From positions 1-64,000 of the forward strand of contig NZ_JBLFEN010000003.1 of assembly GCF_047345485.1 (NCBI RefSeq): 64,000 nucleotides of DNA, read 5' to 3'. Below, one piece after another: positions 59,877-64,000 of the stretch. The notes beneath the pieces are model-generated. The model saw only the letters and a program-made list of their open reading frames with translations. It did not search any database and was not told the origin of the DNA. The position numbers and the translations under genes are program-made. The stretch's first letter is position 1, and each line of letters opens with the position of its first letter. This DNA comes from Jejuia sp047345485. GTDB taxonomy: Bacteria; Bacteroidota; Bacteroidia; Flavobacteriales; Flavobacteriaceae.

Positions 59877-59943
59877 AGAAAGTCGAACGTATTTTTTAGT
59901 AACAAATGCGTTCGACTTTCTTTTTTTAAACGTTCGACTTTTT
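59877..59943. repeat. Three-arm repeat between regulator and receptor genes
   Basis: AGAAAGTCGAACG (59877-59889) is perfectly complementary to CGTTCGACTTTCT (59909-59921). A further direct copy of the second arm lies at 59931-59943 (CGTTCGACTTTTT). The left arm could pair with either of the two right arms. A T7-run follows the middle arm on the plus strand. A switch-like RNA structure or a regulator-binding array are both possible. Confidence 0.6.
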
Positions 59944-59956
59944 ACAAGCCCGTGTT

Positions 59957-61084
59957 TTATGAGGCTTTACGGAATGCTGTAGGTGTTTTGCCTGTATGTT
60001 TTTTAAAGGCGGTATTAAAAGAAGATTTTGAGTTAAAACCAACTGCATATAAAATTTCTAGTACAGTGTGTTTCTTTTTAGAAGGATCTTTTAGTATGGT
60101 TTTTGCTTTTTCTATACGATATGTATTTATAAAATCGAAAAAATGCTGACCAAGTTCTTGATTGATTAAAATAGATAAATCACGGTGTGGTATATTTATT
60201 TTTTCTGATAAACTTTTTACCGTTAATGAAGGCTCTAAAAAAGGTTCTTCAGTTTTCATAAAAGATTTAAGTATATCAATCTGTTTGTTTTTACTAATAC
60301 TCGCATCAGATTTGGATAATAATTCTTTAGATAGTTGAAGTTTAACATTTATACCTCTAAATAATTTTGGAGATATTAGTGCTTTAAACACCAACCAAAA
60401 ACTAAAAAAGAGTCCGAAAGCTAAAAGAATAATCCTGAAGGCATTTATCACATCAATATCAAAAGTGCTATAATCTCTTAAATAGCCTTTAATGAAAGTT
60501 AGTAACTGCCCAATGAGAATAAAAGTAATGAGTTGTTTTACCCATCGGTAATTATCAAAAGCTTCTTTTCCAGTAAAATTTTCAAGAAGTAATTTTCGAT
60601 ACCTAATTATATAGTATAGCTCTGCAATTATGTATATTACTTCTATAATTTTAGAAAAAATGTCTATAATTTTAGCTTCATTAGTGTCACTATAATTTGA
60701 TAAGAAAACAGACTGTATTTCTTTTGATGCTAAAAAGAAATTAGGTGATAGAATGATTATACAAATTAACCAAGGAATAGTATGCACTAAATGTATCCAC
60801 TTTAGTTTAAAATCTGAATATATAATTGATAATATATAAAGAAAGAGTAAAGGATCTTTAAAATTTGAAATTTGTATCCTTAGCATTTCTATAGCTGGTG
60901 GAAATGAAATAAAAGTATTGTAGAAAAACACGCTGATATCTATGGCAGTAATAATTAAAAAACTAGCTAGTAATTGATTGCTAAGTTTTTTTGTGGTTTT
61001 TACTGATAATAAGAAAATTGAAAGGAGAATAAATAATAAAACAATTATAAAACTTACAATGCTAATAGCTGTGATATCATTCAT
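59957..61084 (-). CDS. Membrane-bound AraC-family transcriptional regulator
   Basis: The N-terminal 240 residues form about seven membrane helices without signal peptide; the C-terminal 100 residues are an AraC-type double helix-turn-helix (PHRDLSILINQELGQHFFDF and FNSKSSFNTAFKKHTGKTPT). This 7TM-plus-AraC layout is common in Bacteroidota and would link an envelope or hydrophobic signal directly to transcription. The neighbouring receptor gene, same strand and next downstream, is the most likely target. A stress or nutrient signal is not identifiable from sequence. Confidence 0.92.
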   Translation of the reverse strand: MNDITAISIVSFIIVLLFILLSIFLLSVKTTKKLSNQLLASFLIITAIDISVFFYNTFISFPPAIEMLRIQISNFKDPLLFLYILSIIYSDFKLKWIHLVHTIPWLICIIILSPNFFLASKEIQSVFLSNYSDTNEAKIIDIFSKIIEVIYIIAELYYIIRYRKLLLENFTGKEAFDNYRWVKQLITFILIGQLLTFIKGYLRDYSTFDIDVINAFRIILLAFGLFFSFWLVFKALISPKLFRGINVKLQLSKELLSKSDASISKNKQIDILKSFMKTEEPFLEPSLTVKSLSEKINIPHRDLSILINQELGQHFFDFINTYRIEKAKTILKDPSKKKHTVLEILYAVGFNSKSSFNTAFKKHTGKTPTAFRKAS

Positions 61085-61095
61085 AAATTGATTAT

Positions 61096-63237
61096 CTAAG
61101 AAAGAGAATTTTGAGTTTCTTCATCAATTAAAATGTCTAAAATCTTTATTGCTGCTTCACTAATTTTCGTACCAGGACCAAATACAGCAATAGCACCAGC
61201 ATCAAATAAAAATTGATAGTCTTGTTTTGGTATAACGCCGCCAACAATAACCATAATATCATCACGTCCGTAATTTTTTAGTTCTTCAATAACTTGTGGT
61301 ACTAAAGTTTTATGACCTGCAGCTTGCGAAGACACTCCTAAAATGTGTACATCATTCTCAACGGCTTGTTTTGCAGCTTCTTTTGGGGTTTGAAATAAAG
61401 GCCCAATATCTACATCAAAACCAATATCAGCATAACTTGTAGCTACAACTTTTGCGCCACGGTCATGTCCATCTTGTCCCATTTTAGCAATCATAATGCG
61501 TGGTCTCCTACCGTCTTGGGCAGCAAAAACATCTGCAAGTTCTTGTGCTTTTTTAAAAGAGTCGTCGTTTTTTATTGCTTTACTGTACACGCCAGAGAAT
61601 GATTTTATTTGTGCTTTGTGTCGTCCGTATGCCACTTCAAGCGCATTGCTAATTTCACCTAAAGTTGCTCTAGCCTTAGCGGCTTTAACAGCTAAAGCTA
61701 ATAAATTTTTTTCTCCTGTTTTTGCAGATTGAGTTAAATTTGATAAAGCGGTTGCAACATCTTCAGCATTTCTAGTAGATTTTATATCATTTAAACGCTC
61801 TATTTGAGAGTCTCTAACAGTTTGGTTATCTATTTCTAAGGTAGATATAGCGTCTTCTTTTTCTAGTTGATACTTGTTAACCCCAATAATAATATCTTCT
61901 TCAGCATCAATTCTTGCTTGTTTTTTTGCTGCAGCTTCTTCAATACGTAGTTTCGGAATTCCAGCTTCAATAGCTTTGGTCATCCCTCCTAAATCTTCAA
62001 TTTCTTGAATAAGCGTCCATGCTTTTTGAGCAATATCATGGGTTAGTTTTTCAACGTAATAACTACCTGCCCATGGATCTACAGTTTTAGTTATTTGTGT
62101 TTCTTCTAGTAAGTATAGTTGCGTATTTCGTGCTATACGTGCAGAAAAATCTGTTGGTAATGCAATAGCCTCGTCCAAGGCATTGGTGTGTAAACTTTGT
62201 GTGCCGCCAAATACTGCAGCGGTAGCTTCTATCGTTGTTCTTGCCACATTGTTAAAAGGGTCTTGCTCGGTTAAACTCCAACCAGATGTTTGGCAATGGG
62301 TTCGTAATGCTAATGATTTTGGGTTTTTTGGGTTAAATTGTTTTACAATTTTAGCCCAAAGCATTCTAGCAGCTCTCATTTTAGCAATTTCCATAAAATG
62401 GTTCATGCCAATACCCCAAAAAAAGGAAAGTCGAGGTGCAAATGTGTCAATATCCATGCCTGCTTTTAAGCCTGTTTTTATATACTCTAAACCATCGGCT
62501 AGTGTATATGCCAACTCAATATCGCAAGTTGCACCAGCTTCTTGCATGTGGTAGCCAGAAATACTAATACTGTTAAATTTAGGCATGTATTTACTGGTAT
62601 ATTCAAAAATATCAGAGATAATTTTTATAGATGGTGTTGGCGGATAAATATAGGTGTTGCGCACCATAAACTCTTTTAAAATATCATTTTGGATAGTTCC
62701 TGAGAGTGCTTCTGGTTTTACACCTTGTTCTTCAGCAGCAACAATATAAAATGCCATAATGGGCAATACCGCACCATTCATGGTCATAGAAACCGACATT
62801 TTATCTAGTGGTATTTGGTTAAAAAGCAATTTCATGTCTTCAACCGTATCTATAGCAACACCTGCTTTACCAACATCGCCTATTACGCGTTCATGATCAG
62901 AATCATAACCACGATGGGTAGGCAAATCAAAAGCTACAGATAACCCTTTTTGTCCTGCAGCTAAATTTCGTCTATAAAAGGCGTTACTTTCTTCTGCGGT
63001 ACTAAAACCTGCATACTGCCTTATGGTCCAAGGTCGTCTTACATACATAGTGCTGTAAGGTCCGCGCAAATATGGAGGAATACCCGCTGCAAAGTTTAAA
63101 TGTTCAACATGGTTTAGATCATTTTCAGTATAAACTGATTTTACAGGAATACCTTCGGCTGTAGAAAACGTGGTTTTATCTACTTTCGAAGCTTTTTCTT
63201 CTGTTGTAATCTGTATATGTTGAATATTTTTTCTCAA
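61096..63237 (-). CDS. scpA: Methylmalonyl-CoA mutase large (alpha) subunit
   Basis: The B12 enzyme interconverts methylmalonyl-CoA and succinyl-CoA in propionate and branched-chain/odd-chain metabolism. The 713 residues include the substrate barrel (RPWTIRQYAGFSTAEESNAF, AFDLPTHRGYDSDHERVIGD, ISISGYHMQEAGATCDIELA) and a C-terminal cobalamin domain with the DxHxxG motif MGQDGHDRGAKVV and SSQAAGHKTLVPQV. The start is TTG at 63237 (the family usually begins M-R-K-x-I-Q-H-I), 5 bases after the lipoprotein stop. The small-subunit gene is not directly upstream: a lipoprotein gene intervenes. Confidence 0.95.
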   Translation of the reverse strand: MRKNIQHIQITTEEKASKVDKTTFSTAEGIPVKSVYTENDLNHVEHLNFAAGIPPYLRGPYSTMYVRRPWTIRQYAGFSTAEESNAFYRRNLAAGQKGLSVAFDLPTHRGYDSDHERVIGDVGKAGVAIDTVEDMKLLFNQIPLDKMSVSMTMNGAVLPIMAFYIVAAEEQGVKPEALSGTIQNDILKEFMVRNTYIYPPTPSIKIISDIFEYTSKYMPKFNSISISGYHMQEAGATCDIELAYTLADGLEYIKTGLKAGMDIDTFAPRLSFFWGIGMNHFMEIAKMRAARMLWAKIVKQFNPKNPKSLALRTHCQTSGWSLTEQDPFNNVARTTIEATAAVFGGTQSLHTNALDEAIALPTDFSARIARNTQLYLLEETQITKTVDPWAGSYYVEKLTHDIAQKAWTLIQEIEDLGGMTKAIEAGIPKLRIEEAAAKKQARIDAEEDIIIGVNKYQLEKEDAISTLEIDNQTVRDSQIERLNDIKSTRNAEDVATALSNLTQSAKTGEKNLLALAVKAAKARATLGEISNALEVAYGRHKAQIKSFSGVYSKAIKNDDSFKKAQELADVFAAQDGRRPRIMIAKMGQDGHDRGAKVVATSYADIGFDVDIGPLFQTPKEAAKQAVENDVHILGVSSQAAGHKTLVPQVIEELKNYGRDDIMVIVGGVIPKQDYQFLFDAGAIAVFGPGTKISEAAIKILDILIDEETQNSLS

Positions 63238-63242
63238 ATCAA

Positions 63243-63929
63243 TTAATGGCCATGTCCTGCATGAGGGTCATTTTGTGTTGTTGGTAGTGGAATCTTATTA
63301 AAATCTACCTTTTCTTCTGTTTTTTCGGATACTTTTGATAAATCTTCATTAAATAACTTTCCGTAATAAAATTCTAAAGCTATATATGCAGATAGATATT
63401 TGTCTCTTATAGCGGCACCATAGTTTGATAGTATGGCTGGTCCGTATAGTTTGGGGCTCATGCTATTGGTTTCAATTAATGCTTTTAGTGTAGTTTTTAA
63501 ACTTTTATCTGTCATGTTTTCAGATATGCATTTTAAAACCGGACTATTGTAATTCAATGTGCTATTTGCTCCATCTAAATTCCATAAATCTGTTTTAGTT
63601 TTTAAAACTTCAAATATTTCAACACTATGTGGTGATACAATATCTATAAAATTTCCTCTACTGTATAAAGCAGTTCTAATAAATTGAGAATAGGCACGGG
63701 TAAGATTTGGGTTTCCTGTTTGTCCTGTTTTACCGTATGTTTTTAAAATATCGTCTTCAAAAGAAAATAAAGCTTCGTTTAGTAGTTTTAAATCAAATTG
63801 ATCACAATTCAATACAATACCTTTTTCAGAGAATTTATACTCTGACAACGTTTTTTCTTCTGATTCTTTTTTACAACTAAACACAGTTACTGCCACTAAA
63901 AGCACAATGATGTTAAATTTTGATTTCAT
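63243..63929 (-). CDS. Lipoprotein of unknown function with His-rich C-terminus
   Basis: The protein starts MKSKFNIIVLLVAVTVFSCK (lipobox FSC). The mature 210 residues are helical, with ALFSFEDDILKTYGKTGQTG, TRAYSQFIRTALYSRGNFID and LSNYGAAIRDKYLSAYIALE segments, and end in DPHAGHGH, a short His-rich tail able to bind metal. I do not recognise a domain. Unusually it sits inside the methylmalonyl-CoA mutase operon, between the probable small-subunit gene (ending at 63935) and scpA. The tail and location are the only clues to function. Confidence 0.7.
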   Translation of the reverse strand: MKSKFNIIVLLVAVTVFSCKKESEEKTLSEYKFSEKGIVLNCDQFDLKLLNEALFSFEDDILKTYGKTGQTGNPNLTRAYSQFIRTALYSRGNFIDIVSPHSVEIFEVLKTKTDLWNLDGANSTLNYNSPVLKCISENMTDKSLKTTLKALIETNSMSPKLYGPAILSNYGAAIRDKYLSAYIALEFYYGKLFNEDLSKVSEKTEEKVDFNKIPLPTTQNDPHAGHGH

Positions 63930-63934
63930 AATGA

Positions 63935-64000
63935 TTACTCGGTTTTTAATCGTTTTTGTTCTAAATGTTCGGTTAAACGTTTTTCTATGATGGGTTCTAT
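63935..64000 (-). CDS. C-terminal fragment of an upstream gene, probably methylmalonyl-CoA mutase small subunit
   Basis: The minus strand is open from the window edge to a TAA at 63937-63935, giving the last 21 residues IEPIIEKRLTEHLEQKRLKT then Glu. A short charged helix here is consistent with the small subunit of methylmalonyl-CoA mutase, which usually precedes scpA, but the fragment alone is not diagnostic. The assignment rests on position. Confidence 0.45.
   Translation of the reverse strand: MEPIIEKRLTEHLEQKRLKTE

Noticed and set aside
1..64000. tRNA, rRNA or CRISPR features
   Set aside because: No cloverleaf, rRNA-like block or regularly spaced direct repeat with unique spacers was seen by eye. 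A tRNAscan or CRISPR search would settle it.

Overview
The window is AT-rich chromosomal DNA from a member of the Bacteroidota, most likely a marine-type Flavobacteriaceae. The evidence is the gene content: two proteins with type IX secretion (T9SS) C-terminal sorting domains, the gliding-motility isomerase GldI, many SPII lipoproteins ending in SCK/ACK-type lipoboxes, TonB-dependent receptors with carboxypeptidase-regulatory-like N-termini, Bacteroidota-only DUFs (DUF3276, DUF2911, DUF5683, DUF6122, WbqC), and repeated matches to the Bacteroidota promoter (TTG, about 19 nt, TAnnTTTG). Shine-Dalgarno sequences are mostly absent. I see no tRNA, rRNA, CRISPR, prophage or transposase gene.

Layout. 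1-770: a cassette-like edge, with the start of a lipoprotein and a DUF1648 membrane protein read leftwards and separated by a long hairpin whose core recurs upstream of the DUF1648 gene. 1059-3768: ffh, a four-helix-bundle (S23/IVS-type) gene boxed by an inverted repeat of CAGTCT-like hexamers, and folD. 3776-9307: leftward cluster of a VOC protein, RluF-type pseudouridine synthase, alpha/beta hydrolase, cupin, YitT transporter, lipoprotein and HerA-like ATPase. 9471-16440: secreted protein, queE, DUF2911, DUF202, cyclophilin-FKBP fusion, YfiT-type protein, acetyltransferase, thioredoxin-like protein, CsaA-like protein and DUF3276 protein. 16600-22888: ABC exporter, nusB, DUF1573 lipoprotein, yajC, pepT, pyrD. 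22901-25929: two T9SS-exported proteins (M43 protease, spondin-like). 26038-33367: HMG-CoA lyase, then a four-gene DUF4856 / imelysin / HTTM / TonB-receptor operon with a near-perfect promoter, two putative operator palindromes and two internal terminators; this looks like an iron or metal uptake unit. 33668-42042: guaB, DUF192, lgt, second cyclophilin-FKBP fusion, gldI, nrnA, ndk, two nearly identical cold-shock genes, DUF721, recF. 42178-48640: TPR protein, ribH, two small basic membrane proteins, mutL with an altered endonuclease motif, two rhomboids and an EEP-fold protein. 48686-54392: DUF6122, WbqC, a very large signal peptidase I, dapB, DUF5683, parB, parA. 54579-61084: M16 protease, outer-membrane beta-barrel receptor and a membrane-bound AraC-type regulator separated by an unusual three-arm repeat. 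61096-64000: methylmalonyl-CoA mutase large subunit, a lipoprotein with a His-rich tail, and a C-terminal fragment consistent with the small subunit.

How the genes work together. Most of the window is conserved housekeeping: protein targeting and envelope biogenesis (ffh, yajC, lgt, lepB, gldI, rhomboids), folate/deazapurine/pyrimidine/purine/riboflavin/lysine biosynthesis (folD, queE, pyrD, guaB, ribH, dapB), chromosome segregation and repair (parAB, recF, mutL), and acyl-CoA catabolism (HMG-CoA lyase, methylmalonyl-CoA mutase). The accessory signals are the cassette-like left edge, the hexamer-flanked four-helix-bundle gene, the imelysin/HTTM/receptor operon with its control region, the two small proteins between ribH and mutL, and several structured intergenic repeats (12167-12349, 33371-33533, 59877-59943). 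All functional statements come from motif reading without database searches.
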